Positions 24,289 through 32,635 are shown, counted from the stretch's first letter. The stretch is DNA of 32,736 nucleotides from an uncultured Pseudanabaenaceae cyanobacterium (GCA_938002085.1 CALLAT010000123.1:1-32736), one strand, 5' to 3'. The notes: a model not told the origin generated them from the letters alone. Made by a program: numbers and translations.

Positions 24289-25785
24289 ATGGGCGCGATT
24301 GATTGGGGCATCGTCGCCCTGTATGCGGCGATATTAGTGGGCATTGGTGTTTACGCCAGCCGCAAGCAGGGCAATACCGATGAATATTTTCGCGGAGGCA
24401 GGACGATTCCCTGGTGGGCGATCGGCATTTCCATTATGGCGACGTCTTTTTCAGCAGCGTCGCTACTAGGCGGTCCCGGCCAGGGCTATTCTCACGGCCT
24501 GCTATGGCTGCAAATGCAGCTGGGCGATTTGCTGGGCTACGGCTTGGTGATTGCGATTTTTCTGCCCTTTTTTATTCGCCTCAACATCACCACGGCCTAT
24601 GAATATTTGGAGCGGCGGTTTGATGCCAAGACGCGATCGCTAGGCTCCCTCTGTTTCCTGATGTTCGTCGTGGCTCGCCTGGGTGCCCTGCTCTACGCCG
24701 CCTCCCTGGTTGTGGCTGAGGTCACTGGCCTAACCGTCAGCCAAGCAATCATTTTGGTGGGCGTGGTTTCAGTGGTCTACACCGTCTTTGGCGGCATCAC
24801 CGCCGTGGTTTGGACCGATGTGCTCCAGTTTTTCATGATTTTCATTGGCATTCTGGCAGGCATTTGGGCCGCATCCACAGGCGTTGATGGCGGCTTTGGA
24901 GCCCTATGGGAAACAGCCAGCGCAGCCGGTAAGTTCCAAGCCGTTGATATGTCTTGGGACCCCGCCAACATTCGCACCCTGCCCACCGCCTTAATTGCCT
25001 ACGGCATTCTGGCCTTTGCGGTCGCGGGTACAAATCAACAGTCCGTGCAGCGCTATGTCTCTTGCCCCGATGTGGCTTCGGGTCGCAAGGCAGCATTACT
25101 GGGCTGGTTCACGGGCTTCGTTGGCGTTTCTGTCACGCTGCTGCTGGGCATTTTGCTCTTTGCCTTCTACAGCATCAACGCGGGCAGCTTGCCTGAGGGC
25201 GTGACCGGGGACAAGATTCTGCCCTATTTCATCGTCAATGAGAATGTGCCAGTGGGGGCGGCAGGTCTACTGGTCGCTGCCGTCTTTGCTGCCGCCATGT
25301 CCTCCATCGACTCGGCCCTCCATGCCCTATCCACCTGCATCACGGTGGATTTCTACCGTCGCTATTCCAAGCCAGAGAAAAGCGAAGCCCATTACCTGCG
25401 CTTTAGCCAAATCCTGATTGTGGTTTGGGGCGCACTGGGAATTTTGTCTGCCTTTTACGTCGCTTCTACAGGGCAAGACTTGCTGCCGTTCCTGGTGAAA
25501 TATTCCACTCTGTCCCTTGGCCCCCTGCTGGGCATTTTCCTTATGGGGGTCTTACTCCCTCGGGCCAATGGCAATGGTGCGTTCTACGGCGGCATTGCAG
25601 CAGGGCTAGTTTTAGCGATTGGCGGACAATTTGATCTGCTGCCCTTCCCTGGAATTTGGAGATCGGCGTTTTCGGCTCCCCTGACGGTGATTTTTGGCAT
25701 GGTGATTTCGCTGCTCACCAATCCCCCCGCGAAGCATTCAGTCATGGGGCTAACGCTGTGGGGCGATAAATCAGAAGCAGGGTAA
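24289..25785 (+). CDS. Sodium:solute symporter (SSS family)
   Basis: 498 aa with about 13 membrane helices. DEYFRGGRTIPWWAIGISIMATSFSA (N-terminal region) and VVYTVFGGITAVVWTDVLQFFMI in the middle, the GG-AVxxTDxxQ signature, place it in the SSS (PutP/SGLT) fold. TNQQSVQRYVSCPD and SSIDSALHALSTCITVD fit the helix 7-8 loop and the sodium-site helix with Ser residues. Substrate cannot be told: proline, pantothenate, urea, acetate, sugars or iodide transporters all share the fold. The start follows a Shine-Dalgarno-like AGGAG/AGGAAAT stretch. Monocistronic, with its own terminator. Confidence 0.9.
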   Translation: MGAIDWGIVALYAAILVGIGVYASRKQGNTDEYFRGGRTIPWWAIGISIMATSFSAASLLGGPGQGYSHGLLWLQMQLGDLLGYGLVIAIFLPFFIRLNITTAYEYLERRFDAKTRSLGSLCFLMFVVARLGALLYAASLVVAEVTGLTVSQAIILVGVVSVVYTVFGGITAVVWTDVLQFFMIFIGILAGIWAASTGVDGGFGALWETASAAGKFQAVDMSWDPANIRTLPTALIAYGILAFAVAGTNQQSVQRYVSCPDVASGRKAALLGWFTGFVGVSVTLLLGILLFAFYSINAGSLPEGVTGDKILPYFIVNENVPVGAAGLLVAAVFAAAMSSIDSALHALSTCITVDFYRRYSKPEKSEAHYLRFSQILIVVWGALGILSAFYVASTGQDLLPFLVKYSTLSLGPLLGIFLMGVLLPRANGNGAFYGGIAAGLVLAIGGQFDLLPFPGIWRSAFSAPLTVIFGMVISLLTNPPAKHSVMGLTLWGDKSEAG

Positions 25786-25828
25786 CGCCTCCGTCGGCCC
25801 GCTCCAATTTTCCCTCACAAAGTTTAAG

Positions 25829-25864
25829 AAAGCCTGGCATCTTCAGATACCAGGCTTTTCTTTT
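25829..25864 (+). terminator. Intrinsic terminator of the symporter gene
   Basis: AAAGCCTGG (25829-25837) pairs with CCAGGCTTT (25850-25858), and a further ATCT/AGAT inner helix closes the loop. TTTTCTTTT follows. It is 44 bases after the stop. Confidence 0.8.
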
Positions 25865-26020
25865 GACTACGGAGATGAGCCAACCAATTTTCTCTACCCA
25901 AAGAAGGCTTCTAAGCGATCGCACGGAGCCAAATGTAAACCAGTCTTAAAGCATCAGCGGATTTGCACCGCCCAGATCCGGAATTCTTGTAAAGACTGCC
26001 CGTAAATTCCCGATCAAGCT

Positions 26021-26049
26021 TTTCAATCAGAGCAAAATTCAGGCATAAT
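26021..26049 (+). promoter_or_regulatory. Promoter-like pair before the ncRNA candidate
   Basis: TTTCAA (26021-26026), 17 bp and CATAAT (26044-26049, 5/6 to TATAAT). A start would lie near 26056. The -35 box is weak, so support rests on the -10 box and on the position relative to the downstream terminator. Confidence 0.4.
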
Positions 26050-26055
26050 CTGAGA

Positions 26056-26246
26056 CATCAACCTTCGGTAACTACTGAGTTATTAGTGAGTTTCTGAGGG
26101 CCACGGGAAAAAGCTACTCCACATCACTGCCAGCCATATCTGGGTTTGACCATTTATGGGCCTGCTAGGTGACGTGACTCAAAGAGATAGCAGGGACTCG
26201 TGGACGACTAGAGGATATTGAGTGGCTGGTTTGCACCAGCCTTTTT
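26056..26246 (+). ncRNA. Candidate structured non-coding RNA of about 190 nt, 6S-RNA-like
   Basis: A promoter-like pair and a terminator bound a segment of about 190 nt, near the 180-190 nt of cyanobacterial 6S RNA. It can fold as a long interrupted rod. CCACG (26101-26105) pairs with CGTGG (26199-26203). CACATCAC (26120-26127) pairs with GTGACGTG (26169-26176), one mismatch. CAG and CCATA (26131-26138) pair with CTG and TATGG (26155-26164) around an apical TGG/CCA hairpin. The middle is a bubble of mostly unpaired bases (26106-26119 and 26177-26198), as in 6S RNA, which binds RNA polymerase as a promoter mimic. The outer part of the stem pairs poorly in my reading. No good reading frame occurs. 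Identity rests on size, position and fold only. Confidence 0.5.
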
Positions 26247-26247
26247 C
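26224..26247 (+). terminator. Intrinsic terminator ending the ncRNA candidate
   Basis: GGCTGGT (26224-26230) pairs with ACCAGCC (26235-26241) around a TTGC loop, followed by TTTTTC. No protein gene lies between it and the previous terminator at 25829. Confidence 0.75.
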
Positions 26248-26455
26248 TCCTCCAGCATTCGCTTTTCGGCTTGGCCCCGAGCCAAAGCTTTGGAAAGCAA
26301 ACAACGCATCTGCTGCGGTTTTAGGGTGCCTGTCCCCGGCTCCACCGGACGCAGGCCACGCTGTGCATCTACCTAAAGTGCTTTCTGTCCCGTCAAGACA
26401 GAGGGCGATCGCAACGCTACCAAGCAACACAAGCAACTCAGGACTACCAAGACTT

Positions 26456-28201
26456 ATGCGACCAATCACCTGGCTTCTCGCTGGCTGCGCATTCCTGGCG
26501 CCCCTAGCTTCCACAATTTCTCTCGCTGAAACGGCTTCCAGCCAATCGCTTCAGGCCCAAGCCCCCTTTAGCAATTCCCCCTCAACCTCCGGCGACTCCC
26601 CGTTTCCCCGCACCAACCCAACGGGTGAGTCCTTTTTCTTGGATGCCAAAGCGCTGATCCAAGACCAAATTAATATGGCTAGCCGCCTCGATAGCGCCAT
26701 GAGCGGGCCTGACCCCAATGCCGTAAGAGCCGTGGATGGACAAATCGTTATCCACAGCGGCAAGGTGGATCGCTTTATGGCGCTGCATTATCCGGTGGTG
26801 AAGCCTCGCTGTGGTGATGCCGTTGCCAACCGCACCAGCCAAGACGCCGTAACCTGCGATCTTCTCGCCAATAACGACGCCTTCCGAGGGCTCCAGGCTA
26901 AACTCTTCGCTCGCCTCAATATGCTCTCTGGCATTGCCCCCGTGGAGCCCCTGCCCCTGGTCAGCGGCGAAAGCACCGTTGAGCAAGGCGGCATCCCCGT
27001 CTTCAAAAAGGGCGCGCTTAACCGTCCGGCTCCCTCCCGTGTCAGCACCGTGCCGGACCTGCCCCAGCCAAACGATCCGCTACTGGGCCGCCCGATGAAG
27101 TCCGCCATTGGCGACTATGAGCCCCCCATTCCTCCGGCTATCACTGCGCCGCCGGAAGTGGTCACTGCTCTGGAAGCTATTCAAGCCCGTATCAGCAGCG
27201 CCCGGCAGAACCTATCTCGCCAGGCAGCATCGCCCCAAACCATTGCCATGGCTGATGCAGAGGCTGGAAACCGTTCCAATCGCACCCCCCGCACCCGCGC
27301 CGTGGGCTTTACCAATCCCGCGATTCAAGCCGTCCGTGCCGAATCCAATGCCTACGATGTTTATCCTGGCGAGCGCATCCAGTACCAAGAATTTCTCCAG
27401 GAGCCCCACACCGGCATCACTCGCGTGCTGACGCGCCAGCAGCGCGATCGCGACATGAACCAGTTGCAAAACCGATTGCAGCCCAGCGTCGGTGAGCGCT
27501 ACCCCTACGCCATTTTGGTGGAGCCCAGCGACCCGCCTTTGCCTGATTTGACAGCGGCTTTACGCGATCGCCTCGCCCCTGTAGATACCCAACGTTTCCC
27601 CTTCGTCTCCCTCAGCCAAACCAGCTTTGCCCCTCAGCTAGCCATGCAGCTAGAAGGCGACAAGATTCAGCTCAAGCATGAGGGTCTCGACTACGGCTTC
27701 ATGGTGGACATGGGCAAGCTCAACGGCGTGGAGCTGAATGAAATCAGCGCTGGCCTAGAAGCGGATGAAGTGAATTTGCGCCCCGATATGCGCGAGTTCT
27801 TCCTCAACTACCGCGTCCCGAACAAGATAGAGCAGCTAATGCTGGATCGCCGTCGCTTCCTCAGCGCCAAGGCCGGTCCTAGCAATCTCCCCACCCTGCT
27901 GTCGCCCCAGGCTCCAATGCAGGTTGGCCATACCTATCTGCTGCGCACAATGCAGTTCGATGCTCCCGAAGCACTGACCCATGGCAAGCCGGTCACCCCA
28001 GCCCAGCGCCGTAACCTGGATGAGACCTTGGCCATGCCTGGAAAGGATTTGCTGGTGGTCTTTCAGCCCGTGGCCGAGCGCCACAACGGCAGCTACACAG
28101 TGCTTTGGCGCGTCCTCGGCGAATTCCCCACCCCGGAAATGACCGACGCAGCCGATTACGCCACATTTGAAAAAAGCAGCATTGTGAGCGGTAGCCGGTA
28201 G
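26456..28201 (+). CDS. Large exported protein of unknown function
   Basis: 581 aa from the ATG at 26456, where MRPITWLLAGCAFLAPLAS starts a signal sequence (cleavage probably after SLA near residue 25). LAGC resembles a lipobox, but the pre-Cys part is only 10 residues, so a type I signal is likelier. The frame is open upstream to 26222 but that part is unlike a protein and overlaps the terminator region. The mature part is Pro/Ala-rich and low complexity up to about residue 320. The last 200 residues are more ordered (GLDYGFMVDMGKLNGVE, VGHTYLLRTMQFDAPE, DLLVVFQPV, SYTVLWRVLGEFP). I do not recognise a family. Location should be periplasm or outer envelope. Monocistronic, ends in a bidirectional terminator. 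Confidence 0.75.
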   Translation: MRPITWLLAGCAFLAPLASTISLAETASSQSLQAQAPFSNSPSTSGDSPFPRTNPTGESFFLDAKALIQDQINMASRLDSAMSGPDPNAVRAVDGQIVIHSGKVDRFMALHYPVVKPRCGDAVANRTSQDAVTCDLLANNDAFRGLQAKLFARLNMLSGIAPVEPLPLVSGESTVEQGGIPVFKKGALNRPAPSRVSTVPDLPQPNDPLLGRPMKSAIGDYEPPIPPAITAPPEVVTALEAIQARISSARQNLSRQAASPQTIAMADAEAGNRSNRTPRTRAVGFTNPAIQAVRAESNAYDVYPGERIQYQEFLQEPHTGITRVLTRQQRDRDMNQLQNRLQPSVGERYPYAILVEPSDPPLPDLTAALRDRLAPVDTQRFPFVSLSQTSFAPQLAMQLEGDKIQLKHEGLDYGFMVDMGKLNGVELNEISAGLEADEVNLRPDMREFFLNYRVPNKIEQLMLDRRRFLSAKAGPSNLPTLLSPQAPMQVGHTYLLRTMQFDAPEALTHGKPVTPAQRRNLDETLAMPGKDLLVVFQPVAERHNGSYTVLWRVLGEFPTPEMTDAADYATFEKSSIVSGSR

Positions 28202-28348
28202 GGTGTCGTTTGTGCGCAGCAAAACGCACCAAATCCCAAACCCCACCCCATAAAAATGGCCCCATGACGTTGATTAATGTCATGGGGCCATTTTTTTTGA
28301 TTATCAAAATCCAATGGTGCGTTGCCCTGCGGGACAACAGCACCCTAC
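28198..28348. repeat. Paired GTAGGGTG / CACCCTAC repeats flanking a terminator
   Basis: GTAGGGTG (28198-28205) and CACCCTAC (28341-28348) are perfect 8-bp inverted ends. Each belongs to an imperfect hairpin unit: unit A 28198-28230 (ends AACGCACC) and unit B 28316-28348 (starts GGTGCGTT, internal GTTG/CAAC and CCC/GGG). Unit A overlaps the stop codon TAG of the exported-protein gene, so the repeat supplies part of the gene's end. The GTAGGGTGCGTT theme is a widespread cyanobacterial intergenic repeat. Confidence 0.6.
28252..28298. terminator. Bidirectional terminator between the exported protein and TPR genes
   Basis: A perfect 17-bp stem (28252-28268 with 28279-28295, 10-nt loop) carries A5 on one side and T8 on the other, so it can act on both strands. 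It sits between the convergent genes ending at 28201 and 28371. Confidence 0.88.
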
Positions 28349-28370
28349 GGTCCAACGCCACATAAACGAT

Positions 28371-29279
28371 TTAATGACCGATTTGTAACGCCTGCAAAAT
28401 GCGCTCCTGGCTAGGCACATTGCCATTGCGAGCAAACAATTCCGCCGCACGACGATAATCCCGATCTGCCGCCCGCCGATCGCCATTCTCCGCATGGAGC
28501 TGAGCGCGATTGCGATAGGCATAGGCATCATCGCGATTGTGACTCAGCGCCAAATTCCAATCACCCATGGCACCCGCAAGGTCACCATTCAAATGCTTTG
28601 CCAAACCACGATTGGTATAAGCCTTGCCGTAATCAGGATTGAGACGCAAAGCTTCGTCAAAATCAGCGATCGCTCTCCCCCGCTCTCCCATGGCCACAAA
28701 CACACTGCCGCGATTAAACCGCGCCGTGGCATCCCAAGGACTCAGGGCGATCGCCATCCCATAGGCATCCACCGCCTCATCAAAGCGATTCATCGCCATC
28801 AGGGCATTGCCGCGATTGTTGTGAGCCAGGGCGTTATTGCGATCTAGCTTGATGGCCTTATCAAAATCCTTCAGCGCTTCAGCCAGCTGGGAATCATCCA
28901 GATAGACCGCACCACGATTGGTGTAGGCCTGGCTGTAGCGAGGATTGAGGGCGATGGTCTTGGAATAGTCGGCGATCGCGCCCACCTTATCCCCATTCAA
29001 ATCCTTCGCCAGGCCCCGGTTGAAGAATGCCTCAGAGAACAAAGGCATGATTTCGCTGACGGCGGAGAAGTCTGCGATCGCCCCTTCGTAATCCCCCCCA
29101 TTGGCTCGCTCAAAGCCCCGGTTGAAATGCTGCTCCATTGTCATGCGAGCTACGGTCTGCCGAGAGCGACTCGTGACGGGCCGAGCTTCTGCGGGAGCGG
29201 CGAAACCTGCGGCGGCGATCGCCAATGCCAAGGAAAGAGCAGCAACAGGAGCGGCAAGGATGCGAGGGGAGAGACTCAT
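28371..29279 (-). CDS. Exported protein with seven tetratricopeptide repeats
   Basis: 302 aa. A signal peptide (LSPRILAAPVAALSLALAIAA, cleavage near AEA-RP) precedes seven 34-residue TPR units beginning around residue 50. The A-x2-x-NRGxxxxxxGxxxxAIADFxxAIxLNPxY pattern repeats as SEAFFNRG, SQAYTNRG, ALAHNNRG, ATARFNRG, GKAYTNRG and AYAYRNRA. TPR arrays are protein-protein scaffolds. The periplasmic TPR protein has no enzymatic domain. Partner is unknown. Cyanobacteria carry many such proteins in membrane biogenesis and photosystem assembly, but nothing here fixes a role. On the minus strand, 191 bp after the NmrA-like gene. Confidence 0.88.
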   Translation of the reverse strand: MSLSPRILAAPVAALSLALAIAAAGFAAPAEARPVTSRSRQTVARMTMEQHFNRGFERANGGDYEGAIADFSAVSEIMPLFSEAFFNRGLAKDLNGDKVGAIADYSKTIALNPRYSQAYTNRGAVYLDDSQLAEALKDFDKAIKLDRNNALAHNNRGNALMAMNRFDEAVDAYGMAIALSPWDATARFNRGSVFVAMGERGRAIADFDEALRLNPDYGKAYTNRGLAKHLNGDLAGAMGDWNLALSHNRDDAYAYRNRAQLHAENGDRRAADRDYRRAAELFARNGNVPSQERILQALQIGH

Positions 29280-29470
29280 ATAAATACCGGGTAGATGGCT
29301 TCTGGATTCTCTTTTCCAGCGCGAAGGCCCCTACTCAGGACATCCGAAGGATATCGTGGCAGTTATTGGACCGGCCGCGCATCATGTCTATTTTTAGACA
29401 ATGAAACGAAATCCAGAATCCCGGTAATTACGCAAAACCACCAAACTGTAATGGCCCGTTACATATAGGG

Positions 29471-30127
29471 TTACACCGCAGCAAAGAGCTCTGCCATGGG
29501 CTTTTCCACGGCATCGGGCCGGGCCACTATCTCTACAACCTTGTTACGCGAAGCTACATCTTTCAGCGCTGACACGCAGACCTGAGCCACCTTTGTCCGA
29601 GGCAAACTGCCTTCAAATAGACTGTCCGCTCCCTCCATCACCACCTTGTCATCGGAATCTTCTTCCTTCAATCCACCGGGGCGAACAATGGTGTAGGTCA
29701 AACCACTCTTCTGCACATATTCCTCCGCCTGCTTCTTCCAGACCAGAATCAGCCAAAACAAGTTGAGTGGATGCAGCAACTTCGAGACGCACAGGGAAGA
29801 GACCATAACAAACTGCTCAATCCCCTTCGACTTCGCCGCTTCCACCAAATTCTTGGTTCCCACAAAGTCAACTGAATAGGGGCCGGTGGGGTCAAAGCTA
29901 GGCGCAGCTCCCGTCGCGCTCAGCAAAACGGTGCAGCCTTCTAAGGCAGCAGTCAACGTCTCAGGCTTGAGCACATCACCCATGACGATCTCAGCTTCGG
30001 CTGGCAGCAGTTCCTTTGCCTTCGCGGCATCTCGCACCAGCGCCTTGACGGGAATGCCCTGAGCCACGAGTTCTTTAACGATGCGGTAGCCGGTCTTGCC
30101 GGTAGCCCCTGCGACGAGTGCTTTCAT
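29471..30127 (-). CDS. NmrA-like / atypical SDR family NAD(P)-binding protein
   Basis: 218 aa. GATGKTGYRIVKEL (8-21) is the GxxGxxG nucleotide-binding loop of atypical short-chain dehydrogenases. LEGCTVLLSATGAAP, FVGTKNLVEAAKSKGIEQFVMVSS and YTIVRPGGL follow, as in NmrA/Tic62/Ycf39-like proteins. The active-site Tyr-x3-Lys of classical SDRs is not obvious, so it may be a redox-sensing NADP(H)-binding protein instead of a dehydrogenase. Plant relatives occur in chloroplasts. A hydrophobic stretch (LHPLNLFWLILVWKK) may help membrane association. Monocistronic by spacing. Confidence 0.85.
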   Translation of the reverse strand: MKALVAGATGKTGYRIVKELVAQGIPVKALVRDAAKAKELLPAEAEIVMGDVLKPETLTAALEGCTVLLSATGAAPSFDPTGPYSVDFVGTKNLVEAAKSKGIEQFVMVSSLCVSKLLHPLNLFWLILVWKKQAEEYVQKSGLTYTIVRPGGLKEEDSDDKVVMEGADSLFEGSLPRTKVAQVCVSALKDVASRNKVVEIVARPDAVEKPMAELFAAV

Positions 30128-30265
30128 GGGAATCTTTAACGAAATGTGGTGTCTAGCTTAATTATGACCTGGCAAGAGAATTGCATTGCTTAGAAAGCCG
30201 CCCAGAATCACGCCAATCTGCGAGCAATTAGAATAGAGACAGCGGATTATAGGGCGATCGCCGCA

Positions 30266-30867
30266 ATGACCTACACCCCAATCAAAACACTGACCGCTGA
30301 GGACTTCATAGCCCAATACGGGGATGACCTGCGCTACGAGCTAATCGACGGAGAGCTACGAGACTTGGAGCCGACAGGCCCCATGAAACTGTTGCTGGCA
30401 AAGCGGCAGGCTACCTATTTTCAGAAACGCTGAGGCTGAATGCAGATTGGATTGTTCCAAAGAATTGCCTCATTAGTCCTCTAGCAGAAGGAACAACAGT
30501 TCTACGACCTGATGTGATTCTGCTAGACAATACCGCCCTTGAGAAGGAGCCATTATGGGAAAGAGAACCTGTAATTACCAGCGGTCAAGCCATTAAGTTG
30601 GCTGTAGAAGTCGTCAGCACAAATTGGCAAGACGACTACGCTCGAAAAACTGAAGACTATGCACTGCTGGGCATTCCTGAATATTGGATTGTTGATTTCC
30701 GAGGCTTGGGCGGTGTGGATTACATTGGTCGCCCCAAGCAACCAACATTCACGGTCTGCACAATACAAGACAATGACTACATCCAAAAGCGATACCGCCT
30801 GGGCGAAGCCATTCAGTCAAACATCTTTCCAGAATTACAGCTCTGCTTGAATGCTTTGATGCCCTAA
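30266..30867 (+). pseudogene. Uma2 family (DUF820) PD-(D/E)XK nuclease-like gene with a one-base deletion
   Basis: ATG at 30266 gives MTYTPIKTLTAEDFIAQYGD, DLRYELIDGELRDLEPTGP and then stops at 30433 after 55 codons. The run CCCC at 30379-30382 explains this. With one more C the frame reads GPHETVAGKAAGYLFSETL and continues unbroken to the TAA at 30865-30867, giving the family's normal length of about 200 aa. The second part keeps the nuclease-like motif: RPDVILLD, VEVVSTNWQDDYARKTEDYALLGIPEYWIVD, with Asp, Glu and Lys in the expected order. The family is abundant and dispersed in cyanobacteria. It may be a true pseudogene, a slip-prone gene, or a sequencing error; the intact downstream part argues for a recent event. 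Confidence 0.85.
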
Positions 30868-30877
30868 GGAAGCAGCC

Positions 30878-31978
30878 ATGCCAGACTTCAGCAGCAATGC
30901 CCCTACGCCCTCTCCACCACAACAGAGGAAAGCTGAAGATCGTTGGCACCATCTTCCTTTCTCAAAGATGCAGTGCCTTTACACAATAGAAAACCTATTA
31001 CCGAAAGAGTATGTTCAAGACCTCGGCTCTAATCCAGGATATGTTGCAATATCAAACGATAAGAGTCTTCTATTTTGCTATTGGAATGACGGAGACAGCC
31101 AGGCCTACGCCGCAACTTACGCTTTAAGTACTGGCGAAGAGATCTCTAGCCAAAGTCTAGACAACTCACATACATTGTCCCTAGGCAGCAATGGAAAAAT
31201 CGGTATTTCCAATGACTACTACCCTCACCAGCTCAATGTAGAAACCCAGGAATTTCGCCTCTTCGACTCAGAAACGAACCCTCAAACGAATCTACCCAAC
31301 AGCTCCGTAGTAGTTTGTCCCAGTGAGCTTCCCCTAGCTGCATTCTGGGAGCATATTGGCCCTCGCACAGAAATAGAATTGTGGGATTACGAGCGCGGCG
31401 AGCAATGCTTTCGCTACGTCAACACAGAGACCTATCAAAGCGCCAATAGCTTCGATCCAGACTCAAACAGCAAAGAACTTTGCTTCTCTCCTGATGGCAG
31501 CCTGCTCATCGCAAAGTTTTACTTTAAAGACGAACATGCTCATCAGAAAGCAGCCTGCTGTTTAAAGGTATGGGACACCTTTTCTGCAGAATTAATATAC
31601 GAAACAACATCCAATCTCCAGCCAATGTCAGGCTGTTCCCAACATCCTCAAGATGGCTTTCTACTCTACGGAGTCACAGGCGAACAAGTCATAATCCAAG
31701 CACTATTGAACGACAAAGTTCTGTTTAGTCAGACTGGAAATGCACCTTGCCACATGACGTTAGATGGCCAAATAATCGCATTTTGCACAGGCAACTCTGA
31801 CGTAGAGGTATGGAACTGGAAGCAGAACCAAAAGCTCACGACTTTAAGCAATCAGTCTGAGCCATTGCTCCACCTCGAAGTCAGCCAAGATCAAGAATTC
31901 ATCATTACCCACAGCCAAGATGGCAGAATTAAAATCTGGGGCGTTCCAGAGAAACACCACGAGAAGGACCCAGTCTAG
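30878..31978 (+). CDS. WD40-like beta-propeller protein
   Basis: 366 aa, no signal peptide. The start at 30878 is supported by an AAGGA site about 8-12 bases upstream. Strand motifs of WD40-type repeats recur: LCFSPDGSLLIAKF, KVWDTFSAE, VEVWNWKQ and near the end FIITHSQDGRIKIWGVP, the clearest blade (GH-SxDGxIKIW). The other blades are divergent; about five to seven are plausible. Cytoplasmic protein-interaction platform of unknown partner. It starts 10 bases after the broken Uma2 gene, so the two are probably co-transcribed. The sequence is AT-richer than most of the window, which may point to acquisition. Confidence 0.7.
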   Translation: MPDFSSNAPTPSPPQQRKAEDRWHHLPFSKMQCLYTIENLLPKEYVQDLGSNPGYVAISNDKSLLFCYWNDGDSQAYAATYALSTGEEISSQSLDNSHTLSLGSNGKIGISNDYYPHQLNVETQEFRLFDSETNPQTNLPNSSVVVCPSELPLAAFWEHIGPRTEIELWDYERGEQCFRYVNTETYQSANSFDPDSNSKELCFSPDGSLLIAKFYFKDEHAHQKAACCLKVWDTFSAELIYETTSNLQPMSGCSQHPQDGFLLYGVTGEQVIIQALLNDKVLFSQTGNAPCHMTLDGQIIAFCTGNSDVEVWNWKQNQKLTTLSNQSEPLLHLEVSQDQEFIITHSQDGRIKIWGVPEKHHEKDPV

Positions 31979-31979
31979 A

Positions 31980-32022
31980 ACTCTTAGCCTTAGGTCACTC
32001 TCGCCTATTCAAGGCTAAGAGT
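31980..32022. other. Strong 12-bp hairpin after the WD40-like gene
   Basis: ACTCTTAGCCTT (31980-31991) pairs perfectly with AAGGCTAAGAGT (32011-32022), and TAGG/CCTA extends it inward. It begins 2 bases after the stop. It lacks a T-run on either side, so it may be a transcript-end stabiliser or a Rho-type/processed end instead of a classic terminator. A second small perfect hairpin GAAGGT-AGA-ACCTTC lies at 32079-32093. Confidence 0.5.
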
Positions 32023-32116
32023 CATCCCGGCTTGGACTGAAGGGGGTTTAGCTGCCCAGACATTTTTCGAGGTTTCTTGAAGGTAGAACCTTCACGCTCC
32101 CCAAGGAATAGAAGCT

Positions 32117-32629
32117 TCAAGAATAGCTTTCATACCAGCCACGCCAATCAGATTGGTGAATATAGTCAAATTCATCATTCATTTGCATCCATTTCTCATA
32201 CGAATGGAGCATTTCTGAGATGTTCTGTCCACCAGCAGGAGTCAGCATCTCTAGCGGGGTCAGTGATTGGAAAACCTGAATCACGGGCCACAAATCCTCA
32301 ATGTAAGTCTTACTAATGTTGAGACAGGTCACAGGATCGTCTTGTAATCCGTATGAGACCAAACGACCTATCCCCTTGCGATTGGGATAGGTATAGCGAA
32401 CGTCAGCCCAGGCGGCCTGATCTCCACTTTCATAACCTTGCTCTCGACACCATTCACCCGCTTCCTGACGTTGCTTCTCCCTCAAAAAATCACGTTCAAA
32501 GCCAGGTGCCCTGCATAACAGCTCCAAAACCTCAGCCTGACTCCCAAAAGGCAAAACAGTCTCTTCCAAGAACAACTCCATTAACGTTAAACCAACAGGT
32601 ACTCGATACAGAGAATAGTTAACCCCCAC
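32117..32629 (-). CDS. Protein of unknown function, 170 aa
   Basis: 170 aa with GTG start at 32629 (MGVNYSLYRVPVGLTLMELF). A GGAGG about 11 bases upstream inside the preceding gene's end could serve as the ribosome site. No signal peptide and no membrane helix. It is rich in aromatic residues (WCREQGYE, YTYPNRKGIGRLVSYGL, SDWRGWYESYS) and acidic. No family is recognised. The gene starts 6 bases after the stop of a histone-deacetylase-family gene and should be co-transcribed with it. Reality is supported by length, that coupling, and codon use. Confidence 0.65.
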   Translation of the reverse strand: MGVNYSLYRVPVGLTLMELFLEETVLPFGSQAEVLELLCRAPGFERDFLREKQRQEAGEWCREQGYESGDQAAWADVRYTYPNRKGIGRLVSYGLQDDPVTCLNISKTYIEDLWPVIQVFQSLTPLEMLTPAGGQNISEMLHSYEKWMQMNDEFDYIHQSDWRGWYESYS

Positions 32630-32635
32630 AAGTTT

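Larger units (their letters stand above)
25865..26455 (+). other. Spacer holding the candidate ncRNA; otherwise no gene
   Basis: About 590 bases between the symporter terminator and the start of the large exported protein. The centre (about 26056-26246) is the structured RNA candidate described separately. The rest (25865-26015 and 26247-26455) shows no credible coding frame apart from an N-terminal extension of the downstream frame, which I do not accept as coding. Confidence 0.5.

Noticed and set aside
26222-26455. N-terminal extension of the large exported protein
   Set aside because: It would overlap a terminator hairpin and bury the signal sequence at residue 79.
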